Shown: positions 53,553 through 64,000, counted from the first letter of the stretch. The stretch: DNA of 64,000 nucleotides from Niebla homalea (GCA_019925105.1 JAHGAU010000001.1:1736001-1800000), one strand, 5' to 3'. Notes: generated by a model from the letters alone, not told the origin. Translations and numbers: made by a program.

Positions 53553-56114
53553 ATGCTTTGTGGCAAACGGCACTCCTATGTTTCTCCACCTTACTCAAAG
53601 GTGGATGATTGCTCACGTAAACTACCGGCGAGGAAGAGGTCACAAGGTGATTCTTTCACAATCCACGAAATGCATCGAAGCAGGTTTGTAGACCCTTCGG
53701 AAGACAAGGAGAACACCCCAATCTCGCAAAAAGCCGCACGGCTGTATGGTAGGGGACCGCAGTCCATCGATCGCCTGATCAAACCATTCAAGTGCCCTGG
53801 CAGCAATACCCCAACCAGGGTCTCTGAAAAGCCATCCCGTAAGAGGAAAAGGATAAGCTACGCAGCCGCCGATGGCAACGCTGAGGGAGTCGACAAAGCA
53901 TGGACGAACGATGATCGGCTGGCATTGGCAAACAGAGAGAGCAACAAATTCCCCGTTTTCAAAGTCAAAGACAAGGATACCCAGTTTCGACAGCGCTTCG
54001 AAGTCCCACTGAAAAACAAAGATTCCGCCGCCTACAACCCTTCACGACCTCCACCCACCCTGGGACTGAGGAGAGGAGCCGTATTTGTCGCGAGACCTTT
54101 GCATGATCCCAGCGGCGAGTTTGCCATCGTGCTCTATGACCCCACCATCGATGATAAGCCCAAGTCCGAAGAAGAGGTGCAGAAACTGAGCCAGGAGGGG
54201 GAGAAGCCCACGTTGGACGTACCGCTTATGCACCGGAGTTTGGCAGATATCTTGGGTATAAAGAAAGAGGTCACGGACGACAACCCAAAGATCCCTGTGG
54301 TGATAGATCCCAGGCTGGCGAAAGTCCTCAGACCTCATCAAGTTGAAGGTGTCAAATTCTTGTATCGGTGTGTGACTGGTCTGATTGATGAAAAAGCCAA
54401 TGGGTGCATTATGGCAGATGAGATGGGCCTTGGAAAGACTTTGCAATGCATAACCTTGATGTGGACCTTGCTCAAACAATCCAGCGAAGCAGGCAAGACC
54501 ATCATACAGAAATGTGTCATTGCTTGCCCGTCGAGTTTGGTAAGGAATTGGGCTAACGAGCTGGTCAAGTGGCTCGGAAAGGATGCTGTTACTCCATTCG
54601 CGATCGACGGAAAGGCCACCAAAGCCGAATTGACACAACAACTCCGACAGTGGTGTATTGCAAGCGGACGTGCTGTTGTCAGGCCTGTCTTGATCGTTTC
54701 CTACGAGACGTTGCGCTTGAACGTTGGCGAGCTAAAGACCACACCGATAGGGCTGCTACTGTGTGACGAAGGACATCGTCTCAAAAACGGGGAGTCGCAG
54801 ACCTTTGAAGCTCTCAATGGGCTCAACGTGAGTCGACGTGTGATCCTATCAGGCACCCCAATTCAGAACGATCTGTCAGAATACTTCTCACTTCTCAACT
54901 TCGCCAATCCTAACCTTCTCGGCTCCCGTAACGAGTTCAGGAAGCAATATGAGCTGCCAATTCTCCGTGGACGTGACGCCGCCGGCTCCGATGCCGATCG
55001 TGCCAAGGGCGACGAGCGGCTTCGAGAGCTGCTGGAGCTGGTCAACAAATTCATCATCCGCAGAACTAATGACATCCTGTCCAAGTATCTCCCAGTCAAA
55101 TACGAGCATGTCGTATTCTGTAACCTTGCACCTTTCCAACTGGACCTCTACAACTACTTCATCGACAGCCCGGACATCAAGTCTCTACTCCGCGGCAAGG
55201 GAAGTCAGCCGCTGAAGGCGATTGGCATGCTCAAAAAGCTCTGCAACCATCCTGACCTCCTCACACTACCGGATGATCTTCCCGGCTGCGAAGACTTCTT
55301 TCCTGAGGACTACGTGCCAAAAGATGCGCGTGGACGAGACCGTGATGTCAAGACCTGGTACTCGGGCAAAATGCAGGTCCTCGACCGCATGTTGGCTCGC
55401 ATTCGTGCCGACACAAACGATAAGATCGTGCTCATCAGTAACTATACACAGACCCTTGATATCTTCGACAAGCTGTGCCGCTCACGCCAGTACGGCTGCC
55501 TGCGCCTTGATGGGACGATGAACGTCAACAAGCGCCAAAAGCTGGTGGACAAATTCAACGATCCTGAGGGTGAAGAATTCGTCTTTCTTCTGAGCAGCAA
55601 AGCCGGAGGGTGCGGTCTCAACCTAATTGGCGCTAATCGCCTTGTCTTATTCGATCCTGACTGGAACCCAGCCGCAGACCAACAGGCTCTAGCGCGGGTT
55701 TGGCGTGACGGGCAGAAGAAGGACTGTTTTGTGTACCGCTTCATTGCCACGGGGACTATCGAAGAGAAGATCTTTCAACGGCAGTCACACAAGCAGTCAC
55801 TTTCCTCGTGCGTCGTGGACAGTGCTGAGGACGTGGAACGGCACTTCACGCTTGACAGCCTGAAGGAGCTTTTCCAGTTCCAGCCGGGCACGACCAGTGA
55901 CACTCACGATACGTTCAAATGCAAGCGATGCAGGAAGGAGGATGGCAAGCAGCTCATCAAGGCGCCGGCCATGCTGTACGGCGACACCAGCAGCTGGAAT
56001 CATTTTGTCAATGATGGGGAGACTGGACCGCTTGGTGGTATACAGGACCTTTTGCTGAGGCAGGAGACGACGGAGAAGGCCGTCAGCGCCGTCTTTCAAT
56101 ACATCAGTCACTGA
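53553..56114 (+). CDS. RAD54: Rad54 Snf2-family recombination ATPase
   Basis: A single exon of 853 residues from the ATG at 53553; an alternative start at 53670 (MHRSRFVDP) would give 814, also within the family range. The N-terminal segment contains QSIDRLIKPFKCPGSNTPTR. The helicase core follows: LRPHQVEGVKFLYRC, motif I DEMGLGKTLQCI, Ia ACPSSLVRNWANELVKWLG, motif II CDEGHRLKN, III SGTPIQNDLSEYFSLLNF, then IGMLKKLCNHPDLL, IV VLISNYTQTLDIF, V SSKAGGCGLNLIGANRL, VI QALARVWRDGQKKDCFVYRF. The C-terminal region has SSCVVDSAEDVERHF and a CKRC motif typical of Rad54. The protein translocates on dsDNA and assists Rad51 in homologous recombination. No domain is missing. Confidence 0.95.
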   Translation: MLCGKRHSYVSPPYSKVDDCSRKLPARKRSQGDSFTIHEMHRSRFVDPSEDKENTPISQKAARLYGRGPQSIDRLIKPFKCPGSNTPTRVSEKPSRKRKRISYAAADGNAEGVDKAWTNDDRLALANRESNKFPVFKVKDKDTQFRQRFEVPLKNKDSAAYNPSRPPPTLGLRRGAVFVARPLHDPSGEFAIVLYDPTIDDKPKSEEEVQKLSQEGEKPTLDVPLMHRSLADILGIKKEVTDDNPKIPVVIDPRLAKVLRPHQVEGVKFLYRCVTGLIDEKANGCIMADEMGLGKTLQCITLMWTLLKQSSEAGKTIIQKCVIACPSSLVRNWANELVKWLGKDAVTPFAIDGKATKAELTQQLRQWCIASGRAVVRPVLIVSYETLRLNVGELKTTPIGLLLCDEGHRLKNGESQTFEALNGLNVSRRVILSGTPIQNDLSEYFSLLNFANPNLLGSRNEFRKQYELPILRGRDAAGSDADRAKGDERLRELLELVNKFIIRRTNDILSKYLPVKYEHVVFCNLAPFQLDLYNYFIDSPDIKSLLRGKGSQPLKAIGMLKKLCNHPDLLTLPDDLPGCEDFFPEDYVPKDARGRDRDVKTWYSGKMQVLDRMLARIRADTNDKIVLISNYTQTLDIFDKLCRSRQYGCLRLDGTMNVNKRQKLVDKFNDPEGEEFVFLLSSKAGGCGLNLIGANRLVLFDPDWNPAADQQALARVWRDGQKKDCFVYRFIATGTIEEKIFQRQSHKQSLSSCVVDSAEDVERHFTLDSLKELFQFQPGTTSDTHDTFKCKRCRKEDGKQLIKAPAMLYGDTSSWNHFVNDGETGPLGGIQDLLLRQETTEKAVSAVFQYISH

Positions 56115-56535
56115 ACAGAGCGGACATGACTACAGCGCTATCATCGATGCTAAGCTTTGGTATGAACACTTTTCAGGTCGGCAGCAACATGAATGTACAG
56201 AGCTTGTGCTATCATGATCCCTTGGCAGGGTGTAGAGATTGGTAGATTATGTGAAATGCTATCGCAAGCTTTGGTGTTTGACACCCCAATGCCCTTTTCT
56301 CCCTCATCTCTGTCTCTGCTGGAGATGAAGAACTTATCGTACAGACATACATGATACATACATACCAACACGGCTTGCGCCTCATTTTCTCCCAGTCTTC
56401 TTTCCCCAATCACTCCCAAAAAAAAAATTTCCCTGTTATGCCACCCCCGACGCCAGCAACGCCCTCTTATCATAAAAAGATAAACCCAAAAGTTCCCGCC
56501 ACGGGAGGTGGACGTGGGGGTGCCGAAGAGAAGGA
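56115..56535. other. convergent spacer RAD54 / rhodopsin-like gene
   Basis: 3' untranslated regions of both neighbours, with an A9-type run near 56418. Nothing else seen. Confidence 0.5.
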
Positions 56536-58727
56536 TCAAACCCCTCCATGCCAGCCCCTCACCCTCAGATAATCCTCATGAGGACTCCCGGGCCCCCCTT
56601 CCTCGTCCTCATACCACGGACTCACCCCATCCACAGGCGAGAACGGGTTGAGCGGCCACTCCTCATCATGCTGCTGCTGCTGCTGCTGATGATGTTGATG
56701 ATGAGGATGACTGGCCCCCCCGCCGGCAGCGCCTTCATCGACATCGCCATCGACATCCGAGTAATGTTCGCTGCTCACCCGGAAACTGACCGTCCTGGTG
56801 ATCGCCCCCGGCGGCGCATCCTCCTCCTCCTCCTCCTCCTCCTCCATCACCACTGCCGCCGCCTCCTCCTCGTCGACTCTTCGCCCCCCTCCTTCTTCTC
56901 CCCCTCCTGGTCCCAGGTCCACCACCTCGGGGGCACTACTACTGCTGGTGGTGGTGGTGGTGATGGTGGTGGGGGGGGGCGGCCAGTAGTAGTCCATCAT
57001 GCTCATCCCCTTCTCCGATACAGAGGAGAACCGGTCTTTCAACCCCGTGGTGGTGGTGGTGGTGGTGCCGGGGCTGGAGGAGGAGCCGACGACGGTGGTG
57101 TCTTGGCTGCCCATCGTGTTGTCGCTCTGCTTTCCCCGATGGTGGTGGTGGTGGAGGGGGTGACGGGGGTGCCAGTGGCTGACCCCGCTGCTTCCTCCTC
57201 CTGCTCCTGCTCCTCCTCCTCCTCCTGCTCCTGCTCCTCCTCCTCCTCCCCGTGGACGCTCACCCACCTCCCCATTACCGTCGCCATCACCGCCACCACC
57301 ACCAAACGCCAACGACGACGCCGACGACGGCGGCATCTTCGAGTGTGTGAGGGCAGCCATGCCGGGGGTGCCGTGCGACTGCCGCCACGATCTCCGATCC
57401 GCGTCGGGCATGGCCCACCAGCTCGTCCGGCTGCGTCGCTTGCTCGACGCCTTCGCACCACCACCACCACCACCACCACCGCCACCGCTGTGAAAGCGAG
57501 GGGATCGCGGGCTCGACACCGCTAGAGCGGGTGCTTGGGGCGCGGGCAAGAAGCCTGGGTGGTGGTTCTTGTTGGTGTTGCTGTTGCTGTTGCTGTGCGG
57601 CGACAGGGCTGGTGCGGGTGGTCTGTGCTGTCCTGCTCCTCCTCCTACTCTTCCCCCTACTCCTCCCTCTCCTCCTCCTCTGACTCCGACCACGGCCCCG
57701 TTGAGCACATCATTGTTGTTGTTTTGCTTGCCATTGGAATACGGACTGGACAGCCTCTTCCCGCTCATCATGCCACCCAACACATGCGCCACCAACGGCC
57801 TCAGCGCGGGCAGGCTGGCCAGGATGATGCCAAACAGGTGCTCCAGGATGGTGCAGACGGCCGGTTTCGTGAGCGCGTAGGTGTAGTCGTCGGCGAAGAC
57901 GCCGCGGAGGGTGACCGCCTTGGCGACGGCGCACGCGGCCGTCAGGCTGCCCAGGCCCATGAGCACGCACAGCGCGGTCTTGGTGCACCGGGTGAGGTGG
58001 AGCCGGTTGATGATGAGGATGGGGATGGCGGCGCAGGCGAGGTCGGTGAAGGCGTCGATGCCGAAGCCGATGTAGCCGGCCAGGTAGGTGATGTGCGAGG
58101 AGAAGCACGTGGCATTCCCCTGAGCGACCAGGGAGACGTCCCAGATGGCGCGCATGGGCCGGCATTGGATGATGAACAAAAGGATCTGGGCGAAGTGGGA
58201 GAGGCAGGCGAAGACCAGGAGGGTCCAGATGAAGAGTTTGAGCAAGGGGGAGACGCCGCGGTCGATGATGCGGAGCACGGTTAGGCAGACGGAGACCTTT
58301 ACGAGGCCGATGCCGAGGATGTTGAAGATCTGGCCAAGGATGGAGGCGTGCACGGCGGTGGGGACTTGGTGGAGGGGCAGGCAGTAGATGTGTTGGCCGA
58401 GCCCGGCGTTGATCAGGACGGTGAGCCAGGATACTGCGATTATGCCTGCTGTCTGTTGTTGAAGATCGCTGTCAGTGGGTATGAAATTGACCATGTGCGG
58501 TGATATGAGTAGGCGCTCGACAGGGTAAGAGAAGGATGGCGTACGAGACTAGCAAGCATGACCCAGTCATCCAGGTGTAGGCCGTTTCGGTAGAAGTGGC
58601 GGAAGTAGAGACGAAGAAGGACGGTGACGATGGCAATGCTCAGGAAGAGCCATCCAAGCACGAGGAGCATTGGGCCATGGTTCGTGTCACAATTGGCCAA
58701 CAGCTCCGGCGGAAGTCGTTCTGCCAT
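56536..58727 (-). CDS. rhodopsin-like fungal integral membrane protein with low-complexity tail
   Basis: Exons 58727-58545 and 58452-56536, joined in phase 0, give 699 residues. The first 290 residues contain seven helices of the fungal rhodopsin-like family: LLVLGWLFLSIAIVTVLLRL with YRNGLHLDDWVMLAS, AGIIAVSWLTVLINAGLG, FNILGIGLVKVSVCLTVLRI, KLFIWTLLVFACLSHFAQIL, CRPMRAIWD with CFSSHI, YIGFGIDAFTDLACAAIPIL, TALCVLMGLGSLTAACAVAK and CTILEHLFGIILASLPALRP. There is no retinal-binding Lys in the expected place, so it is not an opsin; relatives include PTH11-like receptors. The remaining 400 residues are low complexity: Gly, Ser, His and Glu runs. A plasma-membrane or vacuolar receptor-like role is inferred. 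The end (YLRVRGWHGGV) follows a well-conserved tail motif. Confidence 0.82.
56680..57480. repeat. triplet-rich low-complexity coding region
   Basis: Several trinucleotide runs inside the rhodopsin-like gene: CTG/CAG (56669-56690, coding Gln), TCC/GAG (56820-56850, Glu), GGT/ACC (57045-57065, Thr), and CCT/GGA arrays (57190-57250, Gly/Ala). The pyrimidine-purine asymmetry is strong. Confidence 0.8.
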
Positions 58728-60084
58728 TCTGATCTCGTGGCAAGGGGGATATAAGTCAATTGGGGCAAGAACATGCAGAGAGATCACGGCATGACATTTT
58801 CCCTATGGCAGGCCAGACCATGAAGCAAGGGATGGGAGACTTCAGGAGGACAATGAAAATAAGAATATGGGATTTCTTGTGGTGTTTTGCTTGGCTGCAT
58901 GAGGAGGGCCAGTATTGTTGAATGACATGACGCTGCAATCAATAAAGAGATAATTCGCAGACCAGACAGGGACTTTTTTCATTCGCGGTCCGGATCCCCG
59001 ATCACCAATATCATACAAAGTAGCTGTCGAAAACCGGTGGGTGTCTTGCTTGGGAACGTTTTGGATTTTGGATTTTGGCTTCCATGATTCGATTCCAATC
59101 AGGGTTGGAAGGCATGGAGCTCTCAAATAGGGTACGAACGCTGACCTGCTGCTTCCACTTACCGTAACGACGAGTCCAATTGGATTCTCACCAAAGATGC
59201 TGTCTAGGATAGGTGCATGTCAAAAAGTCTGGGGGTTAGTCTGGGACTCCATGAAAGGAACTTGGCAGAGGCGCCGCAAACGGATGGGCGGAATCCACGA
59301 CCCGGCCTCATTCGGTCTACCATATCAGATGCGATTCCCCCAGTACCAAGGGATGGTAGGTGTTCGCGCTGCACGATAATTTCGTGTTGGTGACTCGATG
59401 GGATAAATTTTGGAGACATCATTGCTGAGTGGACTGAGTGCGTCGGCGCTGAATATTAGAGCCGGCAGTTGACGACAATTCCGAGGCCCTTTGGGAGAAT
59501 TATTATTTTTAATTTTCCCGACTGAGAGATTCTTGAAAAGGCTTGCATAAAACCATCTTTAGTGGCTTCGGACCGTTTGCGCCCATCTGCGAAGCAAAGA
59601 CGCTTTGTCGCTGCGATGGACTAGCGCTCTAAATGAGTCGCAAGGACCGATTCGGGCAGGCATTGCTCTCAAAGAAATCAATAGCCGTGCATGATGTTAG
59701 GAAGTTTGGACATTGGATATCTTGATGTCGTCGACCATCGCTGTGGGAAGATGGCGCTTATCTAGACCTCATCATGTCAGTGATGTGCTTCAAGGGTCAC
59801 GCCTGGTAGGAATATTATGTATTAGCGCCTAGAATGTATATACAACCTTAGCAGGAGTTCTACCCCCCTCCGTTCCATATGCTGTCGAGTCCGCCATCTG
59901 CTGATATGCTTTTGCAATGGGATTGAAGAATGATGACGACCTTCTCGGGCTTTCCCAATGCCAATGCACGCTGCACGCCCGGATGATGTACATGCCCGGT
60001 CTGCTTGCTCTTTTGAACCTTTGGTCTCGGAACCCGGACTCCATCAACGCTCGCTGCTTCCTGATCCCTTGATCTTTCACATGC
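58728..60084. other. 1.4 kb spacer
   Basis: Upstream region of the rhodopsin-like gene and 3' flank of the GPI-type gene. A short open frame at 59829-60080 (minus) is not supported. No repeats seen. Confidence 0.5.
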
Positions 60085-60822
60085 TTATGCCGTCAAGGCC
60101 ACAATAGGCGCTAGAAGCATGCCAACAAGCATCAAGGCTTTATAGCCAGCACGAGGAGCACCGGCCGATCCTGCGGCTGGGGTGCTCGTTGCTCCTCCAG
60201 AAGACGTCGCACTTGGGCTTGAACCGGTTGTCATAGAGCCTCCAGTCGCCATGGTAGCAGTTGCTGAAGCCATTGAGGCCATTGAGGAGGCCATTGAGGA
60301 GGCCGTCATTGAGGACGTCATCGAAGAAGACATCATCGAAGACATCATGGAATGGGACATGCCCGAGGTGGAATTGCTAGAGCTGTTGCTGCTGCTGACA
60401 AAGCCATAATACTGAGCTGACATGCTCGTGTCGTTCTTTCCAGTGCAGTCTCCATCATTGCCCTTGAGTGAGGACGAGCCATCCGAGCCTAGCTTCTGAA
60501 ATGCGTTCTTCCCGTTCACCATCACGACGATAGAGGCTTGGCTCGTGTCAGGTGGGTTTCCCCCCCAGTTCAACGGCTGGTTGATGCCGGACAACTCTTC
60601 CGATCCAAGGGTGGTGTTGAACCATTTGCCGCTTGTGCCAGATCCAACATCTTTGGTAGCATCACCAATGCATCGCCAGTCCTGTGCAGTGTTACCATTT
60701 CGTGAAGGTTCAGGGTCATTGACAAGGCCGCACAGGCAACTGGCGCTGTCGATGAATTGAGGGAAATTGGAGCTTGAGCCGCAGCTCTGGCCGGAAGAGA
60801 TGCAAGAATTGCTAGAGGGCAT
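60085..60822 (-). CDS. Ser/Met-rich GPI-anchored-type surface protein
   Basis: One exon of 245 residues from ATG 60822. The N-terminal 130 residues contain six cysteines (SNSCISSGQSC, SASCLCGLV, DWRCIGD, GDCTGKN). A Ser/Met/Thr-rich stalk follows (SHSMMSSMMSSSMTSSM...), and the C-terminus ends SAGAPRAGYKALMLVGMLLA..., a small-residue omega region plus hydrophobic tail as in GPI signals. This is typical of fungal cell-wall proteins. Oddly, the frame has no hydrophobic signal peptide: MPSSNSC starts directly and an in-frame stop lies 21 bases upstream. A short exon with the signal peptide may lie upstream, since CCTCTAG inside the first codons could act as an acceptor, but I could not fix it. 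Function unknown. Confidence 0.65.
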   Translation of the reverse strand: MPSSNSCISSGQSCGSSSNFPQFIDSASCLCGLVNDPEPSRNGNTAQDWRCIGDATKDVGSGTSGKWFNTTLGSEELSGINQPLNWGGNPPDTSQASIVVMVNGKNAFQKLGSDGSSSLKGNDGDCTGKNDTSMSAQYYGFVSSSNSSSNSTSGMSHSMMSSMMSSSMTSSMTASSMASSMASMASATATMATGGSMTTGSSPSATSSGGATSTPAAGSAGAPRAGYKALMLVGMLLAPIVALTA

Positions 60823-60957
60823 TATGACTCGGGCGTGGTATCATATGTGTGAGCTGGATGTGAGGCTTGAAGACTTTGAAATGCAGGTGAGGAAGCAATG
60901 AGTGTTTGCGAACACGATGACCGCAATCACCTGAAACAAAAGCTGGGGTGCATCCCG

Positions 60958-60965
60958 TATTTATA
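60958..60965 (-). promoter_or_regulatory. TATA box of the GPI-type gene
   Basis: TATAAATA on the minus strand, about 135 bases upstream of ATG 60822. It matches the consensus fully. It limits the room for an upstream signal-peptide exon to about 110 bases. Confidence 0.55.
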
Positions 60966-61367
60966 GCAATTTCTCATCAACTTGCCTGGCCCAACACAGA
61001 CCGTCAGACCCGTGATCTTCATCTCCTTCGATCAAGGCATGGTGCCGGCCTAAACGGCTCGGCGGGAGCATTTCAGGATATTTTCATCTCGTTTCTCTCT
61101 TCAGAAATTCAAATGCCCAAGGCTAAACTCCTTCGGGCGGCAAATTCATGGCTCACGGCTAGACACCACCAATCAGACAGCGTTCATCTCCGCAGAAAGC
61201 CTTTGATCTTCTTTGCTCAGTAGCTCAGCCGGCGGAGAATTCGCCGCCATGTGCGTTTCTGACAGCCCGCATTGGGGCCACGCGTTGCTTCATTAGAAGT
61301 TATAAATTTCTTTAAGCAGAGTCTCGAACTAGGTTGACCGAACAGCGCGATTGGACATCTGACTCGT

Positions 61368-61372
61368 CCCCT
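61368..61372 (+). promoter_or_regulatory. candidate stress element (CCCCT) of the HSP12-like gene
   Basis: CCCCT, the Msn2/4-type STRE core, about 350 bases upstream of ATG 61721. Hsp12 genes are classic STRE targets in yeast. A five-base match is weak by itself. Confidence 0.3.
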
Positions 61373-61720
61373 GTTTCAATATGTTTGCGTACATTGCGTG
61401 CCCGTCTTGCCACGTTATCGAAGGTTACCTTATGACCTGGCAGGAGCAGTAAGCGGGGTGCCTATACGTCAGGCCGTGTATATGCGCAATTGTGTCATGT
61501 GGTGTGTTTACGCGGAAAGAGCTACTACTGTAAATGCCCTCGAATGACGTTGGAGCTCTGGAAATGGTTCCCATGCGCGCGCATCACACTCCTGTCCAAT
61601 CCTTTTCCTTACTTCAAAACCATCGTTCAAAAGACCGACTCAACCATCAATAATACAACATTCTCTGCATTGACAACTTTCGTAACCCAGAATCAAAGGA
61701 ACGAAACACCCTTATTCAAG

Positions 61721-62129
61721 ATGGCCGACGCCTTTCGCAAAGACTTCCACACCAGTCCGTCCCCCAACCCCCTCCTCCGTTCCCCGCTTCCATTGCTCAT
61801 CCCTTCCCCTAATCTCTCCCACCTAGGCGCGAAAGAGAAGATCACCCCCGACGCCACCAAAAGCACATCCTCCAAGCTGAAGGAGAGCATCACCGACACC
61901 GCCGACCGCGTCGCCCGCGGTGTCCAACCGGACAGCACCAAGGGCGACGCGCAGGCCGTGCACGACAAGAGCCAGCGGGCGAGCGATAGGACCGTGCATG
62001 GGAGTACGGCGGAGAGCGTGTAAGTGGATCCCTGGTGAAGAATGTGGGGGAATGAGTGTTGATTTGGGGGGGAACAGGGGGGATAAGTTCAAGCATGCTG
62101 TTGGGATGGACCGGAATCATCGAGTTTGA
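61721..62129 (+). CDS. HSP12: Hsp12/SSP-family small stress protein
   Basis: Exons 61721-61754, 61827-62019 and 62078-62129 give 92 residues; phases 1 and 2 close. Splicing rebuilds MADAFRKDFHTSAKEKITPD, the family's opening, followed by STSSKLKESITDTADRVARG, VQPDSTKGDAQAVHDKSQRA, and the end ESVGDKFKHAVGMDRNHRV. Without intron 1 the chain would carry 24 extra Pro/Leu-rich residues, absent from relatives. Hsp12-like proteins are natively unfolded in solution and fold into amphipathic helices on membranes, stabilising them under heat, osmotic and stationary-phase stress. The donor of intron 1 (GTCCGT) is weak. The gene is convergent with LPD1. Confidence 0.9.
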
Positions 62130-62392
62130 CTGCTCTCGAAGGGTCGAACACGAGGGAGCCTTGACCAGAGGAAGGGGGCATGAGTCCATGATGGAGTTAT
62201 GATGGATGCGGAAGAGGCCCGGATAGAAAGTACTCTCAGCGATTTCCTTGCCCTAAGCAGTGACTCCTAGAATTGAAGCATACCTGTCACACCGAGTGAA
62301 ACAAAGAATCATAGTTTTACCAGTTTCACCGACCCTTCCCTAAGCCTATGTACAGATAAACATAATACTCCCGGCCCGAGAAACAGAGCCCC

Positions 62393-64000
62393 TTAGTAAT
62401 GGATAGCCTTTGAGTAGGTTGCCATTGCAGCTTCCTTGAATGCCTCAGCCAACGTTGGATGTGCATGACTCGTCCTCGCAACATCTTCACTGCTCGCACC
62501 ATATTCAACCGCCAAAACACCCTCTGCAATCATTTCACCCGCATTCGGTCCAACGATGTGGATGCCTAGGATCCGATCGGTCTCGGCGTCTGAGAGGAAC
62601 TTGACCATGCCATCCGTCTCCAGGTTTGTCTTGGCTCGGCTATTGGCGCTGAAGGGGAATGAGCCAACTTTGTACTTGACCCCTTGTTCTTTCAGCTCCG
62701 CTTCATTCTGCCCTACCCAGGCGACTTCAGGATGGGTGTACATGACAGAAGGGATGGCGTTGTAGTTGACATGCCCGAAACCCTTTGAGATGTATTCAAT
62801 GCATGCGACTGCTTCTTCTTCGGCCTTGTGGGCGAGCATGGGCCCAAATGTGCAGTCACCGATGACGCGGATATGGGGGAGCTTGGTGCGGTATTGCTCA
62901 TCGATAATCAGCCGACCCTTGTTATCTGCTTCGAGTCCAATGCTCTCCAGACCCAACCCGGCGGTATATGGACGACGGCCAATGGCTACCAGTACAACAT
63001 CTGCATCAAGCTGCGACAAGTCAGCATACGACAGGTCGTACAGAGATGGCGTCACTCACTGTTTCCTGCTTGCCGCCCTTGGCCGCTTCCACCTTCAGCT
63101 TGACACCCTCACCGCTATCGTCTCCTTCCATAACCTTCGTGTTGAGCTTGAACTTCATGCCTTGCTTCTCCAATATCTTCTTCGTAGTCTTGGAGATATC
63201 GGCGTCCATGCCCGGCCCACCTATTTGACCTAGGAATTCGACAACTGTGACCTCTGCTCCTAACCTCGACCAGACCGAGCCCATCTCAAGACCTATTATG
63301 CCTCCCCCAATAACGATCATCTTCTTAGGCACCTCCTCTAAAGCGATTGCTCCCGTACTCGTGACGACTTTCTTCTCGTCTATCGTGAGACCCGGAAACG
63401 GTGTTGCTTCACTGCCGGTCGCGATGATAATATTCCTCGCCCGAAGCGTCTGTTCCTGTCCATCGATCCTGTTGACCTTGACTTCATTCTCCCCAGCAAA
63501 GGCGCCCGTACCGGGTATGTAGTCGACCTTGTTCTTCTTGAAGAGGAACTCCACACCCTTGGTCAGACCGTCCACTGATGTGTTCTTGGCGGCCATCATT
63601 TGTTTGAGATTGAGTTTCACATCGCCAACATCTATGCCGCGCTTTTTCGTGTCGTGGAGGATCTGGTGGTAGAGGTGCGAGTTGTTGAGGAGAGATTTGG
63701 ACGGTATGCACCCGACGTTGAGACAGGTTCCACCTAGTGCTCCGCGCTTTTCTATGCATGCTACCTAGGGTCACATAAGCTTCCCGTATCCCTGAGCATT
63801 CCCAAAGTGGAGGGCAACCTTCATGCCTTCCTGCCCAGCTTTGATCGCAGCGACATAGCCAGCAACCCCGCCTCCGATGATGACTAGATCATGTTCCGCT
63901 AGTAATGTCAGAAAACATGAGCTTGGGATTGAGGCGCGATGTATATTACCGGCTTCTGTAGCATAGCCTCTTCTCCTGCTTGTATACAGACAGAATGCCG
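62393..64000 (-). CDS. LPD1: dihydrolipoamide dehydrogenase, mitochondrial (5' end cut)
   Basis: Visible exons are 64000-63950 (partial), 63898-63819, 63764-63060 and 63010-62393; all phases close. The presequence end ([10 protein letters not shown]) is followed by [20 protein letters not shown] (FAD), [14 protein letters not shown] with the redox Cxxxx[38 protein letters not shown] (NAD), [30 protein letters not shown], and the dimer-interface catalytic pair in [16 protein letters not shown]. It is the E3 subunit of pyruvate, 2-oxoglutarate and branched-chain dehydrogenases and of the glycine system. Only the first part of the presequence is outside the window. No anomaly is seen. Confidence 0.96.

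Larger units (their letters stand above)
60823..61720. other. divergent spacer, GPI-type gene / HSP12-like
   Basis: Contains a TATA element for the GPI-type gene (60958-60965) and a CCCCT stress element (61368-61372) before the HSP12-like gene. No gene supported. Confidence 0.5.

Noticed and set aside
56548..57525. 325-codon plus-strand frame opposite the rhodopsin-like gene
   Set aside because: It mirrors the triplet runs of the real gene; the antisense product is low-complexity with no domain.
57535..58284. 249-codon plus-strand frame opposite the membrane helices
   Set aside because: Gly/Asp/Glu-rich antisense of GC-rich helix codons; the minus strand has clear transmembrane helices.
1..64000. 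Secondary-metabolite cluster or defence island
   Set aside because: No PKS, NRPS, terpene synthase, NLR or HET gene; most genes are unrelated housekeeping genes.

Overview
The window is a nuclear chromosome segment of a filamentous ascomycete (Pezizomycotina-type). The evidence is short introns (mostly 46-100 bases) with GT...AG borders and CTGAC/CTAAC-like branch sites, housekeeping proteins with clear fungal orthologues, fungus-specific families (Inp1, Hsp12/SSP, rhodopsin-like integral membrane protein, GT69 mannosyltransferase, 2EXR), and long non-coding spacers. I cannot name genus or species from sequence alone.

Layout. 1-6.4 kb: UTP15 (5' part only, minus), a short-chain dehydrogenase (plus), an unusual protein kinase (plus) and a five-exon C2H2 transcription factor (minus). 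6.4-11 kb: a 4.6 kb spacer in which I support no gene. 11-20 kb: a membrane-anchored pepsin-fold protein that lacks the first catalytic Asp (minus), a PHYHD1-type dioxygenase (plus), a small secreted protein (minus), tRNA-Leu(UAA) (minus), a tetraspan membrane protein (minus) and a CDK10-type kinase (minus). 20-27 kb: a short inverted repeat, a decayed GT69 mannosyltransferase pseudogene, a multi-exon membrane protein and a Ser-rich hypothetical protein. 27-36.9 kb: HpPgdA-type polysaccharide deacetylase, a SAP+2EXR protein, a 32-base tandem repeat, a PHO84-type phosphate transporter and INP1. 36.9-42.7 kb: mostly spacer, with one orphan reading frame, one possible terminal exon and a small membrane protein. 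42.7-64 kb: dense housekeeping genes: a coiled-coil protein, CMR1, an Mtf2-like mitochondrial protein, COQ9, a Gbp2/Hrb1-like three-RRM protein, RAD54, a rhodopsin-like membrane protein, a GPI-type cell-surface protein, HSP12-like, and LPD1 (cut by the window end).

The genes do not form a biosynthetic cluster or a defence island. Themes recur only loosely: mitochondrial function (Mtf2-like, COQ9, LPD1), DNA maintenance (CMR1, RAD54), cell surface and secretion, and nutrient or stress response (PHO84, HSP12). Most introns were placed by requiring both a plausible splice pair and an uninterrupted frame that restores the family sequence. They are predictions from sequence, not from transcripts.

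I did not find a convincing undescribed multi-gene system. The best leads are the tiny coding exons (4 and 8 bases) of the RRM gene, the GT69 pseudogene whose tryptophan codon has become TAG, the pepsin-like receptor-shaped pseudoprotease, and an inverted repeat between CDK10 and the pseudogene.
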